Positions 27,554-39,840 of a stretch of 64,000 nucleotides of DNA are shown one piece after another (position 1 is the first letter of the stretch; each line of letters starts with the position of its first letter). The notes under the pieces were generated by a model that did no database searches, was not told where the DNA came from, and was given only the letters and a program-made list of their open reading frames with translations. The translations under genes and the position numbers were made by a program. Source of the stretch: Pseudogymnoascus destructans (lineage: Eukaryota; Ascomycota; Leotiomycetes; Thelebolales; Thelebolaceae); contig NW_020167524.1 in the NCBI RefSeq assembly GCF_001641265.1, positions 558,001 to 622,000 on the forward strand, written 5' to 3'.

Positions 27554-28905
27554 TCATTTTGGTTTCTGAGGGTATTTTCTGTGATATGCTTGGGTAACTT
27601 CTGGAGAATTTTCAAAGCTCTCTGCAGTATACCATGTCTCATCCGGTGGATAGTTCTTCCAAGCTGCCTTGTAGAAAAGCTTCTTTCGAATAACTTTTGA
27701 GTCGAGGATTTCGTCCACTTCCCACTCCTCTTCGCCATTGACAATGACTGGAGGCTCTGGCTCCTGTTGCTGCTCTTCGATTGCATCATTCGAGTCAAGT
27801 CTTAATAGATTGGCATGAAATACTGGATGAATCTTCATGCTGTTTGGAAATTTGAGCCGATATGCAACTTGCCCAATTCGCTCTAGAATTTCAAAAGGTC
27901 CCACTTGCTTGTGGTCTAGCTTCTTTGATGGCCTCTGTGTCTTTATATTTCGAGTTGAAAGCCATACTCTGTCTCCCATTTGATAGCGTGGTGCAGGTTT
28001 CCTTTTCTTGTTCGCGAAATGTTACATTTTTGCTTGCGAGAGCGTGATTTCATCCTGCAGAAACTCCCAAACCTTTGCCATGGTCTGAGCTATGTTCTTG
28101 TGCTCTTGTTTGGCTTCGTGATATGCTTGCTGCTCTGTATCGAAGCTCATTCTTGGTTCATAGCCCTTGTTCGCAAAAAACGCACTTGTCTTGGTTGCAT
28201 CTGATGGCAAACTGTTGGCAGCAAACTCCGCCATGCACAAGTATGAAACCCAATTGTCTTAAAGATTGTTCACATGAGCTCGCAAGTAGCGTTCGAGCTC
28301 TGCATTGAATCGCTGAGTCTGTCCATCTGTTTCTGGGTGGAAGGCAGTTGAAAGTTTGGCCGAAATTTTCCAAATTTTGCAGAGCAAATTCCAGACTTCT
28401 GTAATGAACTGAGGACCTCTGTCTGATATTATCGAGTTTGGTAGACCATGATGCTTCCATACATGTCGAAGTAAGAGCTGTGCTGTAGCTTCTGCAGTAG
28501 TCCCTTCTTGCCAGCAAAACACGGAATGAAATGTCTTTCTTTCGTCAACCTGCATGCAACAACCAAGATAGCATTGTTCCCTTCACAGAGTGGTAATCCT
28601 GTCACGAAATCCATTGATATATCCATCCATGGTCGACTGTCAATAGGGATTGGTTGTAGAAGTCCATTGTAGGAATCTCGAGATGGTTTCAATTTTCGAC
28701 AACTATGGCAGTTTTTGATATATCGAATTATTGTTTTGTCCATGTTTGGCCAGTAATAGTGCTGTTTCATGACTCGCAGCATCTTTCCAGCTCCTGGATG
28801 TCCCATAGAAGGTTGTTCATGAACTTCTCTCAACAAGTCCACCTGAATGGTTTCTGGCACCCAAATCGATTTTGATATTCTAGCATGCCGTTTTTGAGTT
28901 CGCAA
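27554..28905 (-). pseudogene. GypsyA integrase and chromodomain region
   Basis: Integrase zinc-binding part: HPGAGKMLRVMKQHYYWPNM then HSCRKLKPSRD. Core: DISMDFVTGLP, then SIISDRGPQFITEVWN and the glutamate region FHPETDGQTQRFNAELERYL. After a stop near 28259 the frame continues FAANSLPSDATKTSAFFANK (28022-28240), and a further break leads to VWLSTRNIKTQRPSKKLDHK and the chromodomain (EEEWEVDEILDSKVIRKKLF then WKNYPPDETWY). The chromodomain targets integration to particular chromatin in this class (family knowledge). Frame changes near 28500, 28259 and 28020 make it non-functional. Confidence 0.9.
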
Positions 28906-30830
28906 TAAGCCAATGCAAACTCTTTGCTTGTTCGATCACCATTCTCAAGCTTCTGTAGTGTAGCCTTGCAGAATTTGTCTTTCAGTTGAGACTTTTGGAT
29001 TTTCTCAAGAATTGTCATTTCTCTGATATGAGTTTCCACTGGAGCTAGCTGAGCTGTTTGGCCTTGTTCTTTGAGTTTCTGAATGTCTGGATGTAGCCTA
29101 AAAGGTGGTAGCAACACCTGAAGCTGTTGCTTTTGTCGATCATCCTCATCATTGCCTTCTGGTCTGTCACCAGGCCTTCGAGTCAAAGCATCTGCTTTTC
29201 CATTTTGCTTCCCAGGCCTATAGATGACCTGGAAGTTGTATTGAGAGAGGAATTCAGCCCATCGAGCTTGTCTTCTTGTCAGCTTCTTGGTGGACATGAA
29301 GTATTCCAAGCTTTTGTGATCAGACAAGACTTGGACTGGAAAATCTGTCCCTTCAAGTTCTGGTCTCCATGCTTCGAAACATCTGATGATTGCAAGCAAT
29401 TCCTTGTCATATATCTCGTAATTGCATTCTGCAGGTGCTAGCTTTTTCGAGAAGTATGCCACTGGATGTAGAACCCCTTGATCATCTTTTTGTGACAAGA
29501 CTCCTGATGAGATGAAGTCTGAGGAATCTGCTTCGACATAGGCTGTCTTGTTTCTATCGAAATGCCTTAAGACAGGAGCTTCTGTGACTGTTTGTTTCAA
29601 CAGCTCGAATGCAGTTTGGCATGCATGAGTCCATTCGAATATCTGATCCTTTCTGGTAAGGTTCACCAATGGCCTCATGATGCTGGAGTAATTTCGGATG
29701 AACCTTCGATAGAAATTGCAGAATCCAATGAAAGCTTGCATATCCCTGAGCGATTTTGGAGTTCGCCATTCCAATATAGTAGAAACCTTTGCAGGGTCCA
29801 TGCGAATGCCATTGACTCCCACGATGAGTCCTAGGAATTTGGTTTCTTGGACGAAAAACTCACATTTTGAGATATCTGCTTGCAGTCCAGCTTCTCGAAG
29901 CTTCTGTAGGACTTTCCTTATGTGCTCTGTATGCTCCGCTCGAGTAGCACTGTAGATAAGAATGTCATCCATGTATGCGGTGACGAATTGGTTGAGGTAA
30001 TCCATGAGGGTTTCATTCATGTACCTCTGGAATGTTGCTGGACCATTTGTTAGTCCGAAGGGCATGACCTTGTATTTGTAGGATCCAAATCGAGTTCTGA
30101 ATGTAGTGAGGTCTTCATCTTCTTCTGTCTGCATTCAAATTCGATTGAAGGCATGTCGAATGTCCAGTTTGGTGAGATATTTTGCTCCTATGACTTGGGC
30201 CAGCGTTTCATCAATGAGTGGTATGGGATATCGATCCTTTTTCGTTATGGCATTTAGCTTCCTGTAGTCAACACAGAATCGAAGACCACCACCTGGCTTT
30301 CTCACAAACATAATGGGTGAAGAGTATGGGGCTTTGCTTGCTTCAATGAACCCTTTTGGCAAGTGCTCGAAGACATATTCTTCGACCAAATCAAGTTCTT
30401 CCTTTGACATATTCCAGAGTGGTGCATATCCCAGCTTTGCATCACCTTCGAGTTCAATATGATGGTCTGAAGGTCGATGGGGAGGTAGCTTGTCTGCTGC
30501 CATTTTTGAAAAAACATCCAAAAATTCATGAAATTCCTTCGGAAGGATCAGTCGAGTTTTGGTCTTGTTCTTGTGCTTGATTATGTCCTTCATTGATATA
30601 GAGCAGACTTGAGCTCCTCTTTGCTTTATGAGCATTCGAAATGGTGCTGCGCCAATCATTGCTATGGTGCAAGGTTTTGGTTTTTCCACTTTGAGGAGGT
30701 TCCGGAGGAGGCGTTTCTTTGGCTTTCTTCTTTGGCCTTTGTCTTTCGCTTTTAGATATAGGCTCTGTTTCGAGGGCTCGATCTGGTATAGAATGGTTGC
30801 AATAATCTCCAGTGAAGAGGACTTGATCAT
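28830..30830 (-). pseudogene. GypsyA reverse transcriptase and RNase H, one in-frame stop
   Basis: Reverse transcriptase: CVDYRKLNAITKKDRYPIPL, LTKLDIRHAFNRI, then an in-frame TGA at 30135 where Arg is expected (CGA to TGA), then VMPFGLTNGPATFQRYMNE and the catalytic YMDD in VTAYMDDILIYS. RNase H: EADSSDFISSGVLSQKDDQG, YEIYDKELLAIIRCFEAWRP and LSDHKSLEYFMS. Apart from that stop the 434-codon downstream frame is clean. Priming tRNA cannot be judged because the 5' LTR junction is missing. Confidence 0.93.
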
Positions 30831-31293
30831 TGATCATATCGAGAACAACTCCATGTTGCTTCATCCAAGCTTTCCCGAGAATGATGGAATGTTTTCCCAG
30901 CGAAGTAATGAATAATGGACATAGGCTTTCCACATGCTCTCCCACTTGTAGTCGAGGATATATAGCATGTGTGATAGCAGGGGCAGCCTCTCCATTGAAT
31001 CCTTCAACTTGTTTTGGCTTCACAAGTTCGACTGGGGCTATCCCTTCGATTTCACATATTCTTTCTGCATCAGCAGCATTAATGAAGTTTCCACCTGTGG
31101 CACCAGTATCGATCAATGCATGGACAATAGCTTTGTATTTTCCTATTCTACAAGTAGCTAAGAAAGGGGTGTCCGGATCAAAACTGGATCTCGAGGAAGA
31201 AGCTGCAATTCTGGCTGCACTGCCTCTAGTGATGACTTGTCTAGAGGCTATTCGTTTTCCGAATCGATGATAACTCAGCTGTAGATACCTCAT
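30526..31293 (-). pseudogene. GypsyA aspartic protease region
   Basis: The frame contains ALIDTGATGGNFINAADAER with the DTG catalytic triplet and KHSIILGKAWMKQHG with the ILG motif of retropepsins. A Lys/Pro-rich linker follows before reverse transcriptase. It overlaps the RT frame in another register, so a frameshift (programmed or mutational) near 30600-30800 is needed to connect them. Confidence 0.88.
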
Positions 31294-33416
31294 TCACTTG
31301 AGCTTTGAGCTTCTGGGGACAATCTCGAGCTCGATGTCCATTTTGTCAGCATATGAAGCATTTCCCAAGTTTCATGAGCATTTCTTTTATGCCTGGCCCT
31401 GATTTTGAGTTTGGCCCATGTTGTTCGAAAATGACTTTGGCTTCCTTTTGTCTTCTTGTTCCTTGATCCGCTGAATGTTCTGGTCGATGAGCATGCATTT
31501 CTTTGCAAACTCGTGAAGTGTAGTAGCTCCAACTTCAGCCACTAAGGCTTTCTGCATCTGTTGGTTGACTTTGAAGCGCAAGTCATCCAGCAAAGTTTCT
31601 TCAGAGTAATCAAGCTCTGTCGTGAGCCTTTGGAACTCAGCCCAGAACACTGCAAAGGTGTTGTTTCTCTGATACAGCTTTCGATACTCAGTTTGAGCTG
31701 TGTGCCTTCAATCGGGATCACTGAAGACTTTTTCCAAAAGTTCGAGAATTTCTTCTGCTGTCTGCAATTTGTTTGTAGAGTTTGGTCGAAGCCTTGGATT
31801 GACATGTCGAACTGCCAGTCCTCCCAGTCGACTCTGAATGTAGCTCATTTGTAAAGTCTGTGTTGGAAAATGATCAATGTTGGCTTCGAGCTTGAGGCGA
31901 ATTTTCACAACCCAGTCTTCAAATGCTGGCTCTATCCCATCTGTGAGGATTGGAGGGTCTGGAATCCGAGCTGACAGTCGACTGTGAGAGTGGTGTCCTG
32001 GTTCATTCTTCAGAGCTTGTTGGGTTTGCTTTTCAAGATATTTCTGAATTGTTTGTTGCTCTGTGATTTGTTGCTCGTGTCATACTGACATTCGTTGCAC
32101 TCAGTTTGCTATCAAACTCAAGAGCAAACTTAGAAATCTCCTCCTCAAACCTACAAGTCACCATACATATCTTGGCTTATCACACCAACAACAGAAGCAA
32201 TACTACTCAACGATTGCTGCAAACTCTTCTACTACATCTGTTTATGCTACATACATCACGGCATATCATTTGGACACTCATTGAACAAGTTATTAAGAAA
32301 ATCTCCTCCTTAAGGGGGTGGGCCAATACTACCACATGGCATATCTCTACCAACTAGAGGCCTAGGAACATGAACGATAGCTCTAGAAGCTTCTACAACC
32401 CTCTATGATTCATTACACGTCATCGCTCCTTAGTTACCCACAAGATTGGTTAAGTTATGACATAATTTGTCTATAGGTACTCTGACCTTGGACCTCCTTT
32501 TAACTTCCTATAGGCTAGGAACCCAAGAGATGGTTCTATGGGATTCTCTTACGTTCACTACATGATTAGCAAGCTAGTTGTGGGTCGCACTTGATTTCTA
32601 ATACATTTACCAAGCCTGGTTAGTCATGGAAAGTCATGGAAAATGAGAGAACTACACTCCTTTGGCATAAATAGGATTGCCCTTTCCTTAAGAAAGGGCA
32701 AGCAGGCAATACAGTAAATCGACTATCACATACTTCCACGTCTTTTCCAAGCTTCCAAGCATTCATCTTGTTATTCTCTGTTTCTGAAAAGTCAGTGAGG
32801 TGCTAACCTCTGACTTACCCCTGAGTTCTCAGACTCAACATTTGTTGCAACTTGTCTAAACCACTTCACTACATCACACACCTGATTGCTGCGTTGTGGA
32901 ATAGTCTAAGCTATGACCCTTTGGCTCTGTTTTCTAAGACAGTGTGTTGTCTTAGTAAATTCATCCCTTCCTTGGGTGGCTAGATTCTCACATCTGGTGC
33001 ACCCACCATTACAGCTCGTTGCTCTGGATCAGTTCCTGTAACTGGAGAATGGCATTATCCTTTTCAGCCAGTATCGAATTTGAGTCCTCTGCTAGGGCCA
33101 AATAGTCCCGAAGAATGTTCTTGTGCAAAGTCCATGCCATTTTCTGGTTGGCGACAGATAGTTTCTGGAATTCGTCAAAGGTTTCAACATTCCATTCAGC
33201 CTTTTCATGTCGATTTGCAAGTATAGATTCATGTCTCTCTTGAGCTGTTTTGCCCAGAGTGTGAAGGAAGGTTTCGGATTTGAAATTAGGATCATGAAGT
33301 TCATTGGTTTGGTTTGCAGAGCTTGGAATTGATGCTCCTTCTGCCAGGGATTCCTGGTCTTGTTCTGGATCATTTCGAGCTGCCATTGCAGCTTTTTCTT
33401 CAGCTGTATAAGCCAT
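31290..33416 (-). pseudogene. GypsyA gag, split by a solo LTR
   Basis: It starts at ATG 33416 (MAYTAEEKAAMAARNDPEQD), is interrupted by the LTR1 at 32078-33013, resumes at 32077 and contains gag-like IRLKLEANIDHFPTQTLQMS and FWAEFQRLTTELDYSEETLL. Frame breaks occur near 31710 and 31390. The zinc knuckle near 31350-31315 reads CFIC-stop-QNGHRARDC, a CX2CX4HX4C box carrying a TGA. A coiled coil in the N-terminal part (NAILQLQELIQ) precedes the insertion. Confidence 0.88.
32078..33013 (+). mobile_element. Solo LTR1 (copy B), 936 bp, inserted in GypsyA gag
   Basis: It begins TGTCATACTGACATTCG and ends CACCCACCATTACA. GCTCG is duplicated on both sides (32073-32077 and 33014-33018). Removing one GCTCG and the LTR makes the gag sequence continuous. 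Confidence 0.97.
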
Positions 33417-33582
33417 AGCGAGTTGCTATTTCAATTTCAGTTTATATCGTCAACTCAGACACATATTGCCAAAGGCCCTATTGTGCAGTTGTTGGCCGTA
33501 GGAGCCACTCGAGAGGAGTGCACTTCCCTCACAGTTATATCCTTGTCGAGGGAGCGTTGTAAAAGGTCTGACTTGCTATCGT

Positions 33583-35731
33583 AAGAGTTCTTGCCCTAGT
33601 AGGGGGTCATTCAGAGCCTTAATAAGGACTTCCGGTGAGAAAACGTCATGTATTTGAGAACCAGTAGGTAGTTCTATTCGGAATGCGTGTCCTATCCGTT
33701 CGAGCACCATATATGGTCCGACCCATTGTTGGCCCAACTTGCGGCTAGGGCGATAGTTCTTCAAATTCTTGGTTGACAGGTACATTCTATCACCTACATC
33801 CCACTCAATGCCCTTCGGCGTCGGTTCCCATGCTTAGACATATCCTCTTGTGCTTTGGCCATGTTCTCCTTTGTGCGAGCACATGGAGTATGCATTCAGT
33901 CAGCCACCGCTTTGGCTTCCTTTCAGTTTAGAGTCTCCTGAGGGTTGGGGCCCTTTGGGGTGTGCCAATCCCAACTCGTACGCGGATCCGTTCCGTACTT
34001 GAGTCAGTAGGGGGTCATTCCAATTGATGCGTGGGGCAATGTCATTTGTACTCGGTCCATTATGGGAATAAGCTCACTCCAGTTGTCCTGATAGTAAGAT
34101 ACGAAAGGCCTCAGTCTCTGGTCGATGTACCGGTTCATGATTTCCATCTGACCATCGGTCTGCTTATGGTAGGCAGTCGACAGCGTCACCTTTACGCCTA
34201 TAATTCAGCAAAACTCTTGCCAAAAGGAGGAGACAAACTGTGGTCCGCGGTCACTGATGATTGACTCTGGGGTGTGTCCGAATCGATATATCCATTCGAT
34301 GAACAACTGTGGCCTTTGACGTGCATTGGTAGTCTTATGGCACGGTATAGTCACCGAACTCTTTCTGAGTCGATCCATAAACACCAAGATGCTATAATAT
34401 CCATGCTTGTCCTTTGGAAACTCTTTGAAGTCCATGTTGAGGTGTTGCATAGGGTATTCGGGTACGGGCAGTGGGTGTAGGAATCCTTGTTGCTTGGTGA
34501 CATTGGTATGAGAAAGCCGACATGTCACACATTCCTCACATAGGCAAACAATCCGCTTCCATCTTGACCCAGTGGTACTTCAGAGCAATCAATTGATAGG
34601 TTTTCCAGCCGCTAGGATGTGCCACCGACACCTGGTCCTGCGTACATAGCTCAGTGTGACGGTTCACACATAGCTGGCCTTTGTATAGAAGAAGCCGGCC
34701 GTTCAATGTGAACCCGTCAGGTAGGTGGTGTTTCGCACGTGTTTCTGTAAATTACTCTCTGTTGTCCTCACATAAAGCCTCTATTAAATCGAAAGGCATC
34801 TGGGGCTTGGGGGTCTCCATCGAATTAATGGATGCTATGTAGCTCTCGGCAAGTTCGGTGCTGATTCGCGGGTGCAGGTGGCTTGGACCTAACAATACCC
34901 TCACCCTACTATCAAGCTTGGCTTTCTGCTGCGTTACCAAGTCTTGGTCTCTTCGGCTTAGAATATCTGCCTTCTGGTTATTATTGCCCACAGTGTACAT
35001 AATGCAGAAGTTCAAGTCGGAGAGTAGTTCCATCCACCGAACCTGCTTCGCGGTGAGAACCTTGGTAGACATGAAATATTCCAGCGAACGGTGGTCAGTG
35101 TAAACGTCGACTCGGTGGCGCACCGAAGCCAACTCGGGTCTCCATTTTTGGAAGTCTTTCACAATTGTGTATAGTTCCTTGTCGTGGATCTCCCAGTTGA
35201 TCTCATGGCCAGATAGGATGTGACTATAAAACCTTACGGGGTAACAACGCTTGTCGGGGTGTTCTTGTGAAAGGACACCAGCTACGACTCCATCGGACGA
35301 GTCTGTTTCCAACTTCGTAGGCAATTTGGGGTTGAAGTGGTGAAGTGCCTGTACGGTTAGGAGTTGTCACCGCAACTCTTCGAAAGCAGCCTCACATTCG
35401 CCTGTCCACAGGAACGGCTCCGAAGGACTAGTGATAGTAGTGAGGGCTTGGCTATCTTGCCGAAATTCCAAATGAATTGTCTATAGAACCCACAGAATCC
35501 AAGGTAGGATTTCACACCCGTAACCGTGCTCAGTCGGATCCAGTTACGAAGTGGTTCTATTTTGTCAGGGTCCGCTTCGCACCGGAAGTAGTCAGGATGT
35601 ATCCTAAGTACTTGGTCCTAGTAACGTTAAACTTGCATTTTTGTATATCTGCCTGGAGTCCAGCTTCTTGTAGATGCTGTAGGACCTTGTGTACATGGTC
35701 TATGTGTTCCGTAGGGTCCTCGGAGTAGATG
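33583..35731 (-). pseudogene. GypsyB fragment: end of reverse transcriptase to integrase C-terminus
   Basis: On the minus strand: IYSEDPTEHIDHVHKVLQHL at 35731 (directly after the missing catalytic motif), RNase H (LETDSSDGVVAGVLSQEHPD, HDKELYTIVKDFQKWRPELA and YTDHRSLEYFMSTKVLTAKQ), integrase pieces (CRLSHTNVTKQQGFLHPLPV, IISDRGPQFVSSFWQEFC and YHKQTDGQMEIMNRYIDQRL) and the C-terminal YLSTKNLKNYRPSRKLGQQW. Many frame breaks. It is cut at 35731 by LTR2 copy c and at 33583 it abuts the GypsyA leader. Confidence 0.9.
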
Positions 35732-36099
35732 TGTAAGGATGCCTCCGTACCTAGATACTCGAAGCTGTTCAGAACTGTTATGGTCACTACAAGCATGAAA
35801 TCCGATTCGGTGTGGTTTCGAAGCAGTAGAGGAGCACATAGCGAGTTACACTATAGTGTGGGATGGTAAGGGTGTAGGGTTCAGGGTTGATGCTGACCTG
35901 TTGCGGTGGAAGGATCAGGGCTAGGGTTGGGATAACTGAGTCGGGCCCGTTTCGGGTACTCAAGGAAACAGACTCGACAGGGTTCCCCCTTCATCTTTTT
36001 TGTATCCTTCGTAGTAGACCTATAGGATAGCATCCATTTAGCCTCCGACTCGCACTCTAATATGCTATTACTGTGAGCTGGGTGCCCTGTGTCCTTACA
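35732..36099 (+). mobile_element. LTR2 copy c: 5' LTR of the plus-strand GypsyB element, 368 bp
   Basis: It begins TGTAAGGATGCCTCCG and ends CTGTGTCCTTACA. Immediately downstream, TTATACAAAAAAGATCACGC is identical in layout to the sequence next to LTR2 copy d, supporting the role of 5' LTR plus leader. It inserted into an older GypsyB reverse transcriptase gene. Confidence 0.88.
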
Positions 36100-36578
36100 T
36101 TATACAAAAAAGATCACGCCTGCCAGGGACGGCCGTACTTAAATAATATCCCACACCGGAACGACTCAGGAGAACTACCATTACACCATCGACTGTGACT
36201 CAGTGACGTTTCGGAGGAGAGACCTGACGACTTCAAATAGCCGTGATTCCAGAGATCTCACGGACAGCCAGTGGATCAGGGTTTGATTCTTCAGAACAAG
36301 CTGGTAAAGTCGCCGACGCGTTGGCGCCAAATAGGATGCGAGATCCTTAAGAACCCCCTCATAGCACAGAGGAAATTGTGGACAAGAGCGTTGATAGCTA
36401 CGAGCTACCGGAAGTCAAGCTCTTTCGAATCGGACATGATACACACCCAAGGCAATATGTCGAAAAAGCTGACATAAACATACCCCAAGACAACGACGGT
36501 CAACTGCCCAGAATGACTACCAGACAAACCACCGCTGAAGCTATGACCGCTGGGCCATCCTAAGAAATCCCGAGTCGA

Positions 36579-37647
36579 ATGGACCACCTCGAAGCACAGA
36601 TACGGGAGGTCAAGGATCTATTAGTTGTCCTGTCGGCATCCCAGACCAGAATCCCGTCCACACCGCCGGTGGACGCCCTCATACCCGCAGTTGAAGCTAC
36701 GGAGCAACGAACGCCTCGCACACAAAACCCCCGAGACAGTTCAATTGCCACCTCTTCAGAACACTCGTTCTCCATCGATTCCAGGGTCGTCACGAATGCA
36801 CACCAAGGACCCTCTGAATCGCTATAAGAAATCAACCATCTCTGAGAAAATTCTTCCTCTCAGCGATGGGGTAGAACATACCTTCCTACAATGGAGCGCT
36901 TCGATTCGGGACCAACTCGTAGTCAATGAGGACCACTACCTTACCAACGTCTTGAGAAGAGCATTGATATGGGGAACTACGACCGGCCTGGCAAAGACCT
37001 ACCTAGAGCCCCAATACATGTCCGCTACGCATTGGTTCCGCAGTGCTGAGGAGATGATGGATCTACGAGGTTCATACTACCTCACAGGCAACGAGGCGGA
37101 ACAGGCCAGGAACCTCTTCGACGACCTGCAAATGGGAGAGAAGGGGCATGCTAGCGAAACCTTCCCAGAGTTCAAGGCTCGTTTCCAAAGTGCAGCTATC
37201 ACAGGACAAGTCTCTCTGTCGGAATGGTTTCAGTACATGTGGAACAAGTTGACTCCCCAATTCCGCAGCCACGTCGCGATTATCAAAAACCAATGGAATG
37301 GAGAATACCAGACCATGGTACGAGAACTTACTGCCTTCGACCAGGAACGGCGCCGGAACAACGAATTGAATCCGCTACCCGCTCTCGCAAGGAAGTCCAC
37401 ACGTACCACGGCTATGGCAAAGGCGTCGTCAGCGTCAAATCCGACTCGAGCCACATCCGCTCTGTCCACCCAAACCGCGTTCCTTCCCAAGCCAGCCATA
37501 CCGGAACGTTTGAGTACCACAGTCCCTGCACCCTCAGGAAACTGTTTCAACTGTGGCAAGCCCGGCCATTTCCAGGACAAATGCCCCCTTAACGCTACTA
37601 TCAAGGAAATGGACCGTAATGACCCCGAGGCAGAAGAACAATGGTAA
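36579..37647 (+). pseudogene. GypsyB gag with zinc knuckle
   Basis: The first frame starts MDHLEAQIREVKDLLVVLSA, and a frameshift near 36740-36830 passes to the main frame, which contains FLQWSASIRDQLVVNEDHYL, EYQTMVRELTAFDQERRRN and the CX2CX4HX4C box NCFNCGKPGHFQDKCP at about 37540. This is a typical Ty3/gypsy gag of about 350 aa. The minus-strand copy at 43419-44633 is its close relative. Confidence 0.88.
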
Positions 37648-37802
37648 GAAGCCGTGGAACTTCAATCGGATGCGTCCCTCGAGGAAAACGACGAGTCCTT
37701 GGAGAAGGCTCCTTCCTAGGTCTACGCAAATGTGACCTGCGAGGACTAGACTAACGAGAACTCCTGGGAGGTACCCAGTTCTTAGCCGACACAACCCTGA
37801 GT

Positions 37803-38200
37803 ATGAATGGACTCGGGGTGCAAACTAAGTCCCTAGTAGACGCAGGAGCAAACGGCTACCTCGTCATTAACAAGCCTTTCGCAATACGACTGTCGAAAGC
37901 GCTTCAGAGCCCCGTACGGAAACTACCCTACTCTGTACCCATACGTGGATTTCAGCGCAAAATCCAAGGCCACATATCGGAGTATATTCGGTTACACTTA
38001 ACAGTCGAAGGACGCCGGATATATAACTGCCTCTTTGTACTCCTGGACCTCAGAGCACAAGATGTGATAATTGGGAAGAAGCTTTTCAGCCGCTTCCAAA
38101 TACTACTCGACTCTGCAAAGAGCCAGTTAGTATGGCCAAAGGAGTACCCGCCCACTCCTAGCTGGAGCAAGAAGATCACCTTGCCCTACCACTCATGCGA
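37803..38200 (+). pseudogene. GypsyB protease with altered catalytic triplet
   Basis: The frame reads VQTKSLVDAGANGYLVINKP where the minus-strand copy has SLADTGANGYLVI, so the catalytic DTG has become DAG here. AQDVIIGKKLFSRFQILLDS carries the second retropepsin motif. The loss of the threonine suggests an inactive enzyme. Confidence 0.8.
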
Positions 38201-38514
38201 AACGTCCATTAAACATCCTGCATACCAGTCGGATGCGAATCGCCGGGATTCCGCAATCCACCGCGAAGACAGACGCCGTGCAGGCGGATGCTCGATGGAC
38301 ATGAAAGTATTAATTCCGACTACGAAGAGATCACCGATACGCTATCGAACCCACTACGAAACCAGGAGGTTTCTCCCCCATCGCAGAAAACCCTAGTACA
38401 TAGGTTTACGCCCATGCATATATGCGAAATCAGTGCAAATGCTTTCCACCACGAGATGATGTGAAACGACTCCGAGTTTTTTCAGACTAGCATCTACGAA
38501 ATCGATCAGATCAT

Positions 38515-39840
38515 TCATGAAAAGGAGTTGGTAGAGGATGAAGAAACGCTCCGCCTCATCCAGCAGAAGCTTCCGCATATGTACGGGAAGTACACTGATG
38601 TCTTTTCGAAGTTGGAATCGGATTGAATTCCCCCCCACTGCATATACGACCACAAGATACAGCTCGAAGCCCCTTTACCAAACGCTTTCTCCCCGTTATA
38701 TCGACAGGGCACCGAAGAGCTTAAGGCTAACAAGCAATACCTGCTGGAAAACCTGGAAAATGGATTCATCGTCAACAGCAACAGCCCCTTCGCGTCTCCT
38801 CTCCTATTCGTAAAGAAAGCGGATGGCAAATTAAGATTTTGCATCGATTACCGGAAGTTAAATGGTCTCACCCGAAATGATCCCTACCCCATTCTGCGTA
38901 TCGGCTAACTACTAGGACGGGTGTCGAAAGCAAAAATCTTCACGAAGCTAGATATTAGGCAGGCCTTCCATCATATACTAATGCACCCCGACTCAGAAGA
39001 GTATACTACCTTTCGGACTCGCTATGGAACCTACAAATGCAAAGTGTTGCCGTTTGGCCTGACAAACGGTCCCGCAACCTACCATCTATTCAGAGTACCC
39101 TACGGAACACATAGAGCAAGTGCATAAGGTCCTACAGTGACTCCGAGAAGCTGGGCTCCAAGCCGATTTGAACAAATGCGAGTTCAACGTCACCAGGACA
39201 AAATCTTGGGTTATGTTCTCACTACCTCCAGTGTCGAAGCGGACCCCGACAAAATCGAACCCCTTCGTAACTGGATCTGACCGACCACTGTTACGGGTGT
39301 GAAGTCCTACCTGGGATTCTGTGGCTTCTATAGACAATTCATTCGCAATTTTGGCAAAATAGCAAAGCCCCTCACCACCATCACTAGTCCATCGGAGCCA
39401 TTCCGGTGGACAGACGAATGTGAGGATGCGTTCGAGGAATTGCGACGACAACTTTTAGCGGTACAGGCACTTCACCACTTCAACCCCAAATTGCCTACGA
39501 AGCTGGAGACCGACTCCTCTGATAAGAGTGGTAGCTGGTGTCCTGTCTCAAGAACACCCTGACAAGCGATGGTACCCCGTAAGCTTTTACAGTCATGTCA
39601 TATCCGGACATGAGATCAACTGGGAGATCCACGACAAGGAACTTTTCGCAATAGTAAAGGCCTTCGGAAAATGGAGGCCCGAGTTGGCTTCGGTGCGCCA
39701 CTGAGTCGACGTGTACACTGACCACCGTTTGCTGGAATATTTCATGTCTACCAAGGTTCTCACCGCGAAGCAGGTTAGATGGATGGGGCAAGAATAACCA
39801 GAAGGCAGATATTCTGAGCCGAAGAAACCAGTTCTTGGTA
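38515..39840 (+). pseudogene. GypsyB reverse transcriptase and RNase H, broken, catalytic box deleted
   Basis: Pieces include LRFCIDYRKLNGLTRNDPYP, KIFTKLDIRQAFHHILMHPD and VLPFGLTNGPATYH. At about 39087 the sequence jumps from GPATYH to the equivalent of SEDPTEH, removing the YMDD/YLDD region. RNase H follows as FKSYLGFCGFYRQFIRNFGK, LETDSSDKSGSW and HDKELFAIVKAFGKWRPELA, with several stops. It cannot be functional. Confidence 0.88.

Larger units (their letters stand above)
27476..33582 (-). mobile_element. GypsyA: nearly complete Ty3/gypsy chromodomain retrotransposon lacking its 5' LTR
   Basis: On the minus strand, in order: leader (33582-33417), gag (33416-31290, interrupted by a solo LTR1), protease, reverse transcriptase, RNase H, integrase, chromodomain (to 27554), polypurine tract (27476-27490) and LTR-A. 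The 5' side is cut at 33582 by a GypsyB fragment. A few stops and frameshifts inactivate it, but the length and domain order are otherwise complete. Confidence 0.92.
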
